Positions 1-13,936 of a DNA stretch of 42,618 nucleotides are shown in pieces. This DNA is from Pseudomonadota bacterium (GTDB taxonomy: Bacteria > Pseudomonadota > Gammaproteobacteria > Steroidobacterales > Steroidobacteraceae): assembly GCA_023457495.1 (NCBI GenBank), contig JAEWLQ010000003.1:1-42618 (forward strand), in the 5' to 3' direction. The number at the start of each line of letters is the position of its first letter. The first letter of the stretch is position 1. The position numbers were made by a program, and so were the translations under genes. Under the pieces are notes generated by a model. It was not told where the DNA came from, did not search any database, and was given only the letters and a program-made list of their open reading frames with translations.

Positions 1-1163
1 CGGTCGCGCCGCCCGCGAAGGCTGCCGCGCCCAAACCCGCCGCGCCGAATCCCGTCGCCGCGAAGCCGACGCCGGCGCCCGCCGCGAAACCCATTGCTCC
101 GGCCAAGCCGCCCGTGGTCGCGCCGAAGATCGCCGCGCAGGTCACCGCGCCGAATTTCCAGGCCGCGGCGCCAGCCGCGCCCAAGGTCGTGCCAAAGGCG
201 CCGGAACCGACCGTGCAGATGCCCGCGCTTTCACCCCCGGCCGCCGCGCTTTCGAACGTCCGGCAGGTCATCGAAGAGCTCGACGATCTCTCCGATACGC
301 AGACCATCCGACTGCTCGAGCGTCACACGCCGTTTCGCGAAGGTTCGCGCGAGGCGGATGTCGACGAGGCGATCCGCGTCACCAAGCCCGAAGACGCGCA
401 GTCGATGCTCGCCATCAAGGCCGAGGTCAAGCGCAACGCGCCGGTGCTGTTTGCCGTGCAGCTCGACTGGTCGGTCACGCCCTTCGACATGGGGAAGATT
501 CCGCCGCTCGCGATCTTCAACGCCTACACGCTGTACACCACCGAGGCGAACCGCGAGGGTCGCGCCTGGTACGGCCTGCGGCTCGGCTTCTTCAGCGACG
601 CGGTGTCGGCGAAGCAGGTCGCGTACTACGTTCGTTCGGATTTCAAGACCGTTTCCGTCGTGCCCGTGACGACGCTCGAGAAGGAGCGCGCCACGGATCT
701 CAACGCGACGCGCAGCGGCATCTACAAGGCGGCCAACATCAAGGAAGTGCCGGCGCCGACGCCGGAGTCCCTGAGTTCGTCGAACGAGAGCGGCGTCTTC
801 CAGCTCCTCGAGGACGACACTCCCGCGCACATCGAACAGGATGTCGACGGCGAGATGTCGCCGCGCTTCTTCAAACCCGCGCCGACCCCGGCCGCGAAGC
901 CGGCGCCGGCCGCCGCGCCGCACGCCGCGGATGCCGACAAGAAGGCCAAGCGCAAGACGCCGAACAAGAACGGGCGGCGCGACGCGCACGCGCCGGCCGA
1001 CGAGGAATCGCTCGATCAGACCCTGGAGATCCTGGGCGCCAACTCGCTCGAGATCACGAACGACAACGCCGGTGATACGGGCGTGCGGCACCTGCGCGTC
1101 AAGATCGACAAGAAGGGCTCCAAGTTCGCGACGCTGATCGACCGGCTGTCCGGCAAGAAGTGA
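1..1163 (+). CDS. SPOR-like Ala/Pro-rich protein, 3' part
   Basis: The reading frame is open from the left edge, so the start is outside the window; about 387 codons are visible. The N-terminal visible part is an Ala/Pro/Lys-rich low-complexity linker. A compact region follows that contains WYGLRLGFFSDAVSAKQVAY and then a VSVVPV strand, which looks like the peptidoglycan-binding SPOR fold (aromatic-x-hydrophobic-x-hydrophobic-G-x-F-S start, helix, final strand). A second Ala/Pro/Lys-rich linker leads to a small C-terminal domain (LEILGANSLEITNDNAG) ending in a basic tail. The architecture suits an envelope or cell-division-associated protein with flexible linkers, but the SPOR assignment rests on motif resemblance only. 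It converges on the next gene with directly abutting stop codons. Confidence 0.6.
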   Translation, partial: VAPPAKAAAPKPAAPNPVAAKPTPAPAAKPIAPAKPPVVAPKIAAQVTAPNFQAAAPAAPKVVPKAPEPTVQMPALSPPAAALSNVRQVIEELDDLSDTQTIRLLERHTPFREGSREADVDEAIRVTKPEDAQSMLAIKAEVKRNAPVLFAVQLDWSVTPFDMGKIPPLAIFNAYTLYTTEANREGRAWYGLRLGFFSDAVSAKQVAYYVRSDFKTVSVVPVTTLEKERATDLNATRSGIYKAANIKEVPAPTPESLSSSNESGVFQLLEDDTPAHIEQDVDGEMSPRFFKPAPTPAAKPAPAAAPHAADADKKAKRKTPNKNGRRDAHAPADEESLDQTLEILGANSLEITNDNAGDTGVRHLRVKIDKKGSKFATLIDRLSGKK

Positions 1164-1619
1164 TCATCGGCTGAAGAATCGCTGCGACGCCGGTGTGAAC
1201 AGCAGCACCAGCGCGGCGAGTCCCGTGATCGTTTCCAGCACCAGGAACGTGGCGGCTATCGGATTCGCCGCGTAGGGGAGCAGCACGTGCATCGCCGAAT
1301 ACGCGAGCCACACGGTCGCGAGAATTGCGAGAGCGTTCATGATCGCGATGAGCCACCGCATCCAGTTGCGTCCCGCAAGCAAGCGGCTGGTGACCCAACA
1401 GGTCAACAACGCCTTGATTCCGCACGCGATGAAGAATCGGACCATCGGAATGCTGCCATCGTGCAGGCGCAGCAGGTCGATGATTTGTCCCAGCACGTCG
1501 AGCAGGAAGCCCGCCCAGAGAAGCTTGCATGCCAGCTCGACGTCGCGGCACGGGCCTTCGAAGGCGGGCTCGGGATCGGCGACCGCGGCCCTGGGCGGCG
1601 CGTAGGGATTCTCAGTCAT
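1164..1619 (-). CDS. Small four-helix membrane protein of unknown function
   Basis: This 151-residue protein starts with MTENPYAPPRAAV, the short NPYAPP-type cytoplasmic head common on small bacterial inner-membrane proteins. About four hydrophobic segments follow (roughly residues 30-50, 60-80, 88-108 and 118-142), with a short tail ending ASQRFFSR. I recognise no catalytic motif or named family beyond this general type. It is the most downstream member of a minus-strand series (uvrA, FkbM methyltransferase, zinc-ribbon protein, this gene) with gaps of 55 to 76 bases, so co-transcription is possible. Its TGA lies immediately next to the TGA of the SPOR-like gene on the other strand (TGATCA). 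Confidence 0.75.
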   Translation of the reverse strand: MTENPYAPPRAAVADPEPAFEGPCRDVELACKLLWAGFLLDVLGQIIDLLRLHDGSIPMVRFFIACGIKALLTCWVTSRLLAGRNWMRWLIAIMNALAILATVWLAYSAMHVLLPYAANPIAATFLVLETITGLAALVLLFTPASQRFFSR

Positions 1620-1695
1620 CCGTCAAGGCGCGGTAGATAGGCTCGTTCCACCGATCCTTGTGCGCGCGCACTGGCGCGAATTTCCCGCAACGTCG

Positions 1696-1998
1696 TCACT
1701 TCTTCCCGAACAGCGCATCGAGCGCGGCGCGGGATGCGTCGACTTCCGCCGTGTTGGGCGCGACATAGGCTCCCACCTTCGGCTTGAAGTGATCGCAGAA
1801 GTTGGCCTTCGTCTTGTCGCGCACTTCCTCGGCCGTGGGTTCGCGACAGTGCTTCGCGACGCGCGTGTCGTACTCGACGCACATGCGGCAGGCGTGCAGT
1901 TCGCTGCGGCAGGCCTTGCACTCGTCGAGCCGGCGCAGCGGCAAGGAGAGCGCCTCCAGCGAGACGCCGCATTTCCAGCAGGTGAGTCCGTGAACCAT
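1696..1998 (-). CDS. Cys-rich zinc-ribbon-like protein
   Basis: The 100-residue product carries CWKC near residue 7, CKAC near 27 and CRMC near 37, with two further cysteines at about 51 and 68. The paired CxxC motifs suggest one or two structural zinc sites. The C-terminal third is helical and charged, and there is no signal peptide or membrane segment, so a cytoplasmic protein is expected. I do not recognise a named family. It lies 67 bases downstream of the FkbM methyltransferase gene on the same strand, probably in the same transcription unit. ATG at 1998 is the first start that keeps the leading CxxC pair; no strong Shine-Dalgarno sequence is visible. Confidence 0.7.
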   Translation of the reverse strand: MVHGLTCWKCGVSLEALSLPLRRLDECKACRSELHACRMCVEYDTRVAKHCREPTAEEVRDKTKANFCDHFKPKVGAYVAPNTAEVDASRAALDALFGKK

Positions 1999-2065
1999 GC
2001 GGTCCGCATCATAAGCCCCGCTGTGCGCAGCCGGGGAGCGCCGTCAGCCGGCACGGAATCCTCGC

Positions 2066-2905
2066 TCAGTAAAAGTCCGGATCGTGCCAGTCGGTGACGG
2101 TAGCGGGGCGTAGCTTGTCGATGAATCGCCGCATTTCCCGGTTGGCGCTCAGCCGGCCGAGCAACTCGTGCCAGCGTCCGGGGTGTGGAATCAGGTCCGC
2201 GCGCCCGTAGGCAGCGAGCTGATCGTACTGGCGGTAAGCCGCGAGGATCGCAAGCCCCTGCGGTGACCGCAGCCGCTGCGGACGGAAGTAGAGCGCATCG
2301 CCGTGAATGATCTGGCCGCCCGCGCTATGGCTGTGCGCGGCCTTCGCCCGCCAGTAGGTGCGGCGCAGACCTCGCAACTGGAATCCCTTCGAGCGCATGA
2401 AGGCATCGACGTCCGCGAACAGCGGTTGCTTCACGTACTGCTCGACGAATTCGACCTCGAGCTCGACCGCGATGGTGTCGTCGAGCAACGCGCCCGCGCC
2501 CTGCAGGATGTGCAACTCGGTGCCCTGGGTATCGAGCTTCATGACATCGGGCTGCTCGGTGACCACCGAGTCCATCCGCTCCACCGTGACCGGCACCGAT
2601 TTGACGACCTGCATGTACTCGCCGAACGGGAACTGTCCGCACATCTCCTGGTTCGGTGTGAGCAGGCTCGAGCAGCCGGGCGCGCGAGTGATGTGCAAGG
2701 TGGCCGACTGGTGGTTGGCGGCGCCGAGCGCGACGGGCAGATGCGAGATCCGATACGGATAGCTTCGCGCGTTGAGCGCCGCGCATTCGATGGGGTCAGG
2801 TTCGAAGGCAATCACATCGAGGCAGGAATGGAAGGGCGCCCACCGTGGGTCGATCCCTCCTCGTGCGCCGACGTCGACCAGGCGCAAAGTCGTCAGTTCA
2901 TCCAT
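2066..2905 (-). CDS. FkbM-family SAM-dependent methyltransferase
   Basis: This 279-residue protein has the order of motifs expected for FkbM-type methyltransferases: LRLVDVGARGGID (SAM-binding glycine loop, near the N terminus), VIAFEPDP (acidic end of strand 2), DVMKLDTQGTELHILQGAG (motif IV region) and AVELEVEFVEQY. Family members O-methylate sugars, lipids or secondary metabolites; the substrate here cannot be told. The ATG at 2905 is preferred over an in-frame one ten codons upstream because AGGGG lies about six bases before it and the SAM domain starts right after it. It is 55 bases downstream of uvrA on the same strand. That neighbour gives no hint about substrate, so shared transcription may be incidental. 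Confidence 0.88.
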   Translation of the reverse strand: MDELTTLRLVDVGARGGIDPRWAPFHSCLDVIAFEPDPIECAALNARSYPYRISHLPVALGAANHQSATLHITRAPGCSSLLTPNQEMCGQFPFGEYMQVVKSVPVTVERMDSVVTEQPDVMKLDTQGTELHILQGAGALLDDTIAVELEVEFVEQYVKQPLFADVDAFMRSKGFQLRGLRRTYWRAKAAHSHSAGGQIIHGDALYFRPQRLRSPQGLAILAAYRQYDQLAAYGRADLIPHPGRWHELLGRLSANREMRRFIDKLRPATVTDWHDPDFY

Positions 2906-2960
2906 GAATATCCCCTGCTTGTTTGGGGTGACCAAGAATTCATCGAATGAACCGCGGCGG

Positions 2961-8567
<5,607 letters not shown>

Positions 8568-8710
8568 GTAGCGGGCGGAACTTGGGTTGGCGGATCGGTT
8601 ATTGTACCGGGCACGTCAAGGGGTGCGTGTGGGATAGGGCCCACGCCCACGGCAAGACGCACGATGTGCGTCTGAAATACAACGAATACAACGTCGAACG
8701 AGGGGGTTAC

Positions 8711-10375
8711 GTGGCGGGCGAATTGACTGCAACGGCGAAGCCGATGGACACCGCGCATCGGCGCGTCATTTTTGCCGCCTCGCTCGGCACCGTGTTCGAG
8801 TGGTACGACTTCTACCTGTACGGCGCGCTGCTCGCGGTCATCACGAAGAAATTCTTCGCGGGCATGAACGACACCACGGCCTTCCTGTTCGCGTTGCTGG
8901 CGTTCGCGGCGGGGTTCTTCGTGCGCCCCTTCGGCGCGCTGGTGTTCGGGCGGCTCGGGGATCTGGTCGGCCGTAAATACACCTTCCTGATCACCATCGT
9001 GATCATGGGCGGCTCGACTGCGCTGGTGGGCCTGTTGCCGAGTTACGCGACCATCGGCGTGGCCGCGCCGATCATCCTGATACTTTTGCGTCTGCTGCAG
9101 GGTCTCGCGCTCGGCGGTGAATACGGCGGCGCGGCGACCTATGTCGCCGAGCACGCGCCGGACGGCAAGCGTGGCCTCTACACGAGCTGGATCCAGACCA
9201 CGGCGACGATGGGTCTGTTCCTGTCGCTGCTCGTGATCCTCGGCTGCCGCTCGCTCATGAGCCCCGAGAGTTTCGATGAGTGGGGCTGGCGCATTCCGTT
9301 CCTGCTCTCGATCATCCTGCTCGTGGTGTCCGTGTACATCCGGTTGCAGCTCAACGAGTCGCCGGTGTTCCAGGAGATCAAGAACGAGGGCAAGCTCTCG
9401 AAGGCGCCGCTGAAAGAATCTTTCGGACAGTGGAGCAACCTCAAGATCGTGTTGCTGGCGCTGATCGGCGCGACCGCGGGACAGGCGGTGGTCTGGTATG
9501 GCGGCCAGTTCTACGCGCTGTTCTTCCTCGAGAAGATCCTGCAGGTCGATTCGAAGAGCGCCAACCTGGTGATGGCGGCGGCACTGCTGATCGCGACGCC
9601 GTTCTTCATCGTGTTCGGCGCGTTGTCGGACAAGATCGGCCGCAAGAAGATCGTGCTCGCGGGATGTCTGCTCGCCGTGCTCACGTACTTCCCGATCTTC
9701 AAGGGTCTCACGCACTTCGCGAATCCCGCGCTCGAGGCGGCGGTGGCGACTTCGCCCGTGGTCGTGGTCGCGAACGCCGACGATTGCAGCTTCCAGTTCG
9801 ATCCGGTCGGCAAGCAGCAATTCACCAGCGGCTGCGATCTCGCCAAGGGCGCGCTCGCGCGCATGGGCGTGTCGTATTCGAACGAACATGCGCCGGACCT
9901 GAGCGGCGGCGCGCAGGTGAAGGTCGGCGACAACGCGCTCGAGGTGCTGAGTCTCGGCGCGGAACGGCTGAGCGCGGCGGAGTACAAGACCGCGCAGGAT
10001 GACGTGAATGCGCGGGTCAAGGCGGCGCTCACCGATGCCGGCTATCCCGCGAAGGCGGACATGGACGAGTTCAACTTCCCGATGGTCATCCTGCTGTGCA
10101 CGCTGCTCGTCATCTACGTGACGATGGTGTACGGCCCCATCGCGGCATGGCTGGTGGAGCTGTTCCCCGCGCGCATCCGCTACACGTCGATGTCACTGCC
10201 GTATCACATCGGCAACGGCTGGTTCGGCGGCTTCCTGCCGGTGACCTCGTTCGCGATCGTCGCGGCCACGGGCAACATCTACAACGGCCTGTGGTACCCG
10301 ATCATCGTGGCCAGCATCACCATCGTCGTCGGCGCGCTCTTCCTGCGCGAGACCAAGGACAACCCCGCGACGTAG
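8711..10375 (+). CDS. MFS transporter, metabolite:H+ symporter (MHS/ProP-like) type
   Basis: The 554-residue product opens with RRVIFAASLGTVFEWYDFYLYG, the hallmark first helix of MHS-family symporters, followed by FGRLGDLVGRKYTF (the loop 2-3 motif) and LLRLLQGLALGGEYGGAATY (helix 4-5 motif). Members move small organic acids, betaines or similar solutes with protons across the inner membrane. Twelve helices are expected. Between helices near residues 330 and 455 there is a long hydrophilic insertion with two cysteines (DDCSFQF and TSGCDL), probably extracytoplasmic. I chose GTG at 8711 because AGGGGG sits five bases upstream; an in-frame ATG at 8744 is the alternative. It is divergent from uvrA (143 bases apart) and convergent with sodC across a Family A repeat cluster. 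Confidence 0.9.
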   Translation: MAGELTATAKPMDTAHRRVIFAASLGTVFEWYDFYLYGALLAVITKKFFAGMNDTTAFLFALLAFAAGFFVRPFGALVFGRLGDLVGRKYTFLITIVIMGGSTALVGLLPSYATIGVAAPIILILLRLLQGLALGGEYGGAATYVAEHAPDGKRGLYTSWIQTTATMGLFLSLLVILGCRSLMSPESFDEWGWRIPFLLSIILLVVSVYIRLQLNESPVFQEIKNEGKLSKAPLKESFGQWSNLKIVLLALIGATAGQAVVWYGGQFYALFFLEKILQVDSKSANLVMAAALLIATPFFIVFGALSDKIGRKKIVLAGCLLAVLTYFPIFKGLTHFANPALEAAVATSPVVVVANADDCSFQFDPVGKQQFTSGCDLAKGALARMGVSYSNEHAPDLSGGAQVKVGDNALEVLSLGAERLSAAEYKTAQDDVNARVKAALTDAGYPAKADMDEFNFPMVILLCTLLVIYVTMVYGPIAAWLVELFPARIRYTSMSLPYHIGNGWFGGFLPVTSFAIVAATGNIYNGLWYPIIVASITIVVGALFLRETKDNPAT

Positions 10376-10380
10376 CAGTA

Positions 10381-10492
10381 GGTGCCGGGTGAGAAATCGC
10401 TGAGTTAGCTGACACTCGCTAACTCACCGTTTTCTCACCCGGCACCAGTTCTGCGTCGGCGCAGCTAACTCAGCGATTTCTCACCCGGCACC
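10381..10492. repeat. Family A repeat cluster (three arms)
   Basis: Arm a (10381-10409) is followed by arm b in inverted orientation (10418-10446, two mismatches) and arm c, also inverted (10464-10492, an exact reverse complement of arm a). Arms a and b can form a hairpin with an 8-base loop. The cluster fills the convergent interval between the MHS transporter and sodC, and its last 12 bases form the final three codons and stop of sodC. Besides any mobile-element history it could act as a bidirectional mRNA-end hairpin, but there is no T-tract of a classical terminator. Confidence 0.92.
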
Positions 10493-11065
10493 GACGATCA
10501 CCCCGCAGGCGATGCGGTCGCCGGAGTTGCCGGAGGGTTGGGTGGTGTAGTCGTCGGGCTTGGCGTGCAGGACGACGGCCTTGCCGAGGACGTCGTTCGG
10601 TTGTCCGGTCGCGAGCGTGACGCCGTTCGCCAGCGCATCCACGGTGCCCATGCCCTGGGCGTCGGATTTCAGGTTGAGCATGTCGCCGGCGTGATGCGCG
10701 GAGCCGCCGGGATTGCCGTGTGGCGCGTTCTCGGGGTTGAAATGCGCGCCCGCGCTGCTCGCGTCCGGTGCGCTGCAGTCGCCCTTCTCGTGGATGTGGA
10801 AGCCGAACTCGCCATCCGGCGGAAGACCCTGCATCGAGCCCGACAGGCGAACCCCCGTGCCATCCGGAATCAGCGAAAGCGTTCCGGTGGCGGAATGACC
10901 CTGCGTCGGCGCGAGCTCAACGGTTGCGCCTGCCTGGGCCGGTGAGACGGTCGGCGCCGCGTCGGGCGGTGTCTGGGCCGGTGCCTGCGAGGCGGGCGGA
11001 CTCGATTCGCGTCCACAGGCGGCGAGCACCAGTGCGACGGCACAAGGCAGAAGCAGCTTCTTCAC
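10481..11065 (-). CDS. sodC: Cu/Zn superoxide dismutase, lipoprotein form
   Basis: This 194-residue protein disproportionates superoxide in the cell envelope. The GTG start at 11065 gives a lipoprotein signal with lipobox LAAC (Cys17) and has GGAG seven bases upstream; the longer frame adds 46 residues with no secretion logic. A Pro/Ala/Gln-rich tether (about 20-47) precedes the SOD barrel. Metal ligands are visible: H90 and H92 (FGFHIH), H108 (GAHFNP), H116, H124 or H125 and D128 (HHAGD), and H167. C97 (KGDC) and C187 (RIACGVI) would form the conserved disulfide. Family members usually end soon after ACGVI; here the ending VGAG plus TGA is read from a Family A repeat. Gly after the lipid Cys predicts outer-membrane sorting. 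Confidence 0.92.
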   Translation of the reverse strand: MKKLLLPCAVALVLAACGRESSPPASQAPAQTPPDAAPTVSPAQAGATVELAPTQGHSATGTLSLIPDGTGVRLSGSMQGLPPDGEFGFHIHEKGDCSAPDASSAGAHFNPENAPHGNPGGSAHHAGDMLNLKSDAQGMGTVDALANGVTLATGQPNDVLGKAVVLHAKPDDYTTQPSGNSGDRIACGVIVGAG

Positions 11066-11410
11066 GGCGAGGCTCCGGAGGGCAGGGTGGTTGCGAGACG
11101 CTAACCAATCGAGCGCGAATTCGCAGTCAGTCGCTCGTCGCCGTTCCTGATCCCGTATTCCTACCGTGCATCCCGGCCTTCGAGTAGTGAGGCCGTTCGC
11201 CACGCAGGACTCCGCCTACAAACTACCCACGCGCGTTGCGAAAACGCCATGCAGCGCAAACGGATTTTCTGCTGACGAGCCGAGAACTGTTGCGGCGCCC
11301 CTTCTAACTTCCGTGCGCTGCGAGGATACTCGCGGCAACCGGTTCGGCGAGCTAGTGGACAGCGCGCCTTTGCGCATCGCCGCACGCAAAAGAACAGAAG
11401 GAGTTGTCTC
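11066..11410. other. Intergenic region between divergent sodC and TonB receptor
   Basis: These 345 bases must hold the promoters of both sodC (leftward) and the TonB-dependent receptor (rightward). The receptor's ribosome-binding site AAGGAG is at 11399-11404, seven bases from its ATG. I see no RNA gene and no copy of the Family A or B repeats. No convincing -35/-10 pair stands out, and no inverted repeat clear enough to call as an operator. Short open frames here lack family features and I do not call them. Confidence 0.5.
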
Positions 11411-13834
11411 ATGAAGTCATGGATCCGACGCGGCGCCGCCGCGTTTGCCCCGCTCGCATCCTTCTCCGCATTCGCGCAGGACACCCCACAACAGACCGAG
11501 ACGATCGGCGAGGAAATCATCGTCACCGCGACCAAGCGCGAGGCCTCGCTGCAGGACGTGCCCTTTTCGGTGGCCGCGGTCACCGCGGAGGATCTCAACC
11601 AATCCGGCGCGAGCAATCTCGTCGAAGTCGCGCGCAATGTTCCGGGCCTCTACATCACCGATCTCGGCCCCGGGCAGAGCCAGGTCGCGATCCGCGGCAT
11701 CAGCGCGGGCCAGGTGGTGCGCGACCAGGCCGGCGTGAAGGAATCCGTCGGCATCTATCTGGATGAATCGCCCGTATCGGTGGCGTTGTTCACGCCCGAC
11801 CTCGATCTCTACGATCTCGATCGCATCGAAGTGCTGCGCGGGCCGCAGGGCACGCTGTTCGGTGCGGGTTCCACCTCGGGCACGGTGCGCTACATCACCG
11901 CGCAGCCGGACATCGGCACGTTCGCCGGCTCCGTCGATCTCACCGCCGAAGGCGCGACCGATGGCGATTGGGGCGGCGGCCTGCGCGCCTCGCTCAACGT
12001 GCCGATCGGCGAGAGCGCCGCGATGCGCGTCGTCGGCTACCACAGCGAACTACCGGGCTTCATCGACTCCGTGTACCCGAACCGCTCCGTGCGCAAGGAC
12101 GTCAACAGCGGCACGCGCACCGGCGGACGCCTCGCGTTCCGCTTCGAACCCAACGAGAACATCACGATCACGCCGCGCGTGATCTACCAGAAGCTCGAGA
12201 CCGACGGATATCCCCGCATCGACGCGTACAACATCCTCGGCAATCCCTACACGACCACCGAGCCCGCGATCCAGGTGGGCGAGCGCGACCAGGTCACGCA
12301 GATCCGCGAAGGCCTCACCGACGAATTCCTGCTCGGCGATCTCAAGATGGAGTTCGGCTTCGGCGGCGAGATCGGCCTCACATCGATCACCTCGTACATC
12401 GACCGCAGCGTCGAGGTGCTGCGCGACGCGAGCCAGCTCACCGGCAGCGTGAGCTTCGACATCGGCGTCGCGACGCCCGCCGAAGTGCGCCTGAACTCAC
12501 CGCTCTACGACAACACGGACCTGACGGTATGGAGCCAGGAGCTGCGGCTCGCCTCGACCGGCGAGGGACCGTTCCAATGGCTGATCGGCGCGTTCTACCA
12601 GGACGTCGACCGCACCTACGGCCAGAACCTGCCGACCCCCGGATATGATGCAATCACCGTGCGTCTCGATCCGCGCTTCAACAGCGCATTCTTCGGCGCG
12701 CCGCCGGACACGCCTTACTTCTCGCACCTGACCTACGACTTCAGCCAGTTCGCCGCCTTCACCGAGCTGACCTACCGCTTCAGCCAGCTGTTCGCGCTCA
12801 CCGCCGGCGTGCGCTACTACGACTTCAAGGAAGACCGGCTGCTGACCTTCGCGGGCTTCTTCGCCGACATGGGCTACACCGACGAACCCGGCTCGACCTC
12901 GTCCGACGGCTTCTCGCCGCGCGTGATCCTCTCGTTCAACCCGAACGAAAACATGCAGATCACCGCGCAGTACTCGGAGGGCTTCCGGCTCGGCGGCATC
13001 AACGATCCGCTCAACGTCACGCTGTGCACGCCCGCCTCGGGAGACCTCACCACCTACGGCGGTCACCCGACCTGGGACGACGAGAAGGTGGCTAACTACG
13101 AGCTCGGCTTCAAGTCGCGCTGGGCCGACGGCGCCGTAACCTTCAACGCCTCCGCATTCTTCACGGACATCGACGGCCTGCAGGTCATCGCCGACGCCGG
13201 CACCTGCTCCTCGCGCATCATTCTCAACGCGCAGGCCGAGACCATCGGCGGCGAGATGGAACTGTTCGTGCGGCCGAACGAGGCCTGGGACCTGGGACTC
13301 TCCGCGACCTACGTGCAGGCGGAGATCACCCAGACACAGCTCAACACGCCGGTGGCGCCGGCGCAGCCGGCGCCGATCGCCGGCATCCGCGATGGCAATC
13401 GCCTGCCGACGTCGCCCGAGCTGCAGGCCGCCGCGACCATCGGTTACACCTGGGGATTCGGCGACTCGCTCGAGAGCTACCTGCGCTTCACCGCGCAGTA
13501 TGTCGGCTCCTCGTACACGCAGCTCGCCGACCAGGAACCCAACTTCGGCCTCATCGCGACGGGTGGTCCGCCGGGATCCGCGCGGCTCATTCCGTTCGGT
13601 GGGCCGTACACCACCACGCAGATTCCGTTCGAGGCCGAACTACCTTCGTACGAGATCGGCAACCTACGCTGGGGTATCCGCTCGGATCGCTGGGAAGCGG
13701 CGTTGTACGTCAACAATCTCTGGGACGAGCGCGCGTTCCTGTCGATCGACCGCGAGCGCGGCCGCAGTGCGCGCGTGGGTTATCTCACCAACCCGCCGCG
13801 CACGTACGGCGTGAATTTCCGCATGAACTTCTGA
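11411..13834 (+). CDS. TonB-dependent outer-membrane receptor
   Basis: This 807-residue receptor has a signal peptide ending FSAFAQ (about residue 23) and a TonB box-like EEIIVTATKREASLQ right after it. The plug domain includes SLQDVPFSVAAVT, NVPGLYI, VAIRGI and RIEVLRGPQGTLFGAGSTSG, typical of the large proteobacterial group that imports oligosaccharides, terpenoids or other scarce organics rather than only iron. The rest is a beta-barrel that finishes with the canonical terminal phenylalanine (NFRMNF). AAGGAG seven bases before the ATG supports the start. It converges with the PVC-type heme protein gene about 100 bases away. No cognate TonB, ExbBD or sigma/anti-sigma pair is adjacent, so the substrate is unknown. 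Confidence 0.95.
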   Translation: MKSWIRRGAAAFAPLASFSAFAQDTPQQTETIGEEIIVTATKREASLQDVPFSVAAVTAEDLNQSGASNLVEVARNVPGLYITDLGPGQSQVAIRGISAGQVVRDQAGVKESVGIYLDESPVSVALFTPDLDLYDLDRIEVLRGPQGTLFGAGSTSGTVRYITAQPDIGTFAGSVDLTAEGATDGDWGGGLRASLNVPIGESAAMRVVGYHSELPGFIDSVYPNRSVRKDVNSGTRTGGRLAFRFEPNENITITPRVIYQKLETDGYPRIDAYNILGNPYTTTEPAIQVGERDQVTQIREGLTDEFLLGDLKMEFGFGGEIGLTSITSYIDRSVEVLRDASQLTGSVSFDIGVATPAEVRLNSPLYDNTDLTVWSQELRLASTGEGPFQWLIGAFYQDVDRTYGQNLPTPGYDAITVRLDPRFNSAFFGAPPDTPYFSHLTYDFSQFAAFTELTYRFSQLFALTAGVRYYDFKEDRLLTFAGFFADMGYTDEPGSTSSDGFSPRVILSFNPNENMQITAQYSEGFRLGGINDPLNVTLCTPASGDLTTYGGHPTWDDEKVANYELGFKSRWADGAVTFNASAFFTDIDGLQVIADAGTCSSRIILNAQAETIGGEMELFVRPNEAWDLGLSATYVQAEITQTQLNTPVAPAQPAPIAGIRDGNRLPTSPELQAAATIGYTWGFGDSLESYLRFTAQYVGSSYTQLADQEPNFGLIATGGPPGSARLIPFGGPYTTTQIPFEAELPSYEIGNLRWGIRSDRWEAALYVNNLWDERAFLSIDRERGRSARVGYLTNPPRTYGVNFRMNF

Positions 13835-13936
13835 GGGGCGTCCGACGTGAGCTGTTAGACGCCCGGGAATCCGGCGCGACGAGGCTGGTGTTCGCCAGGT
13901 CGCCGCGCCGCTTCCGATTTCTCGTTCAACTCTTCC

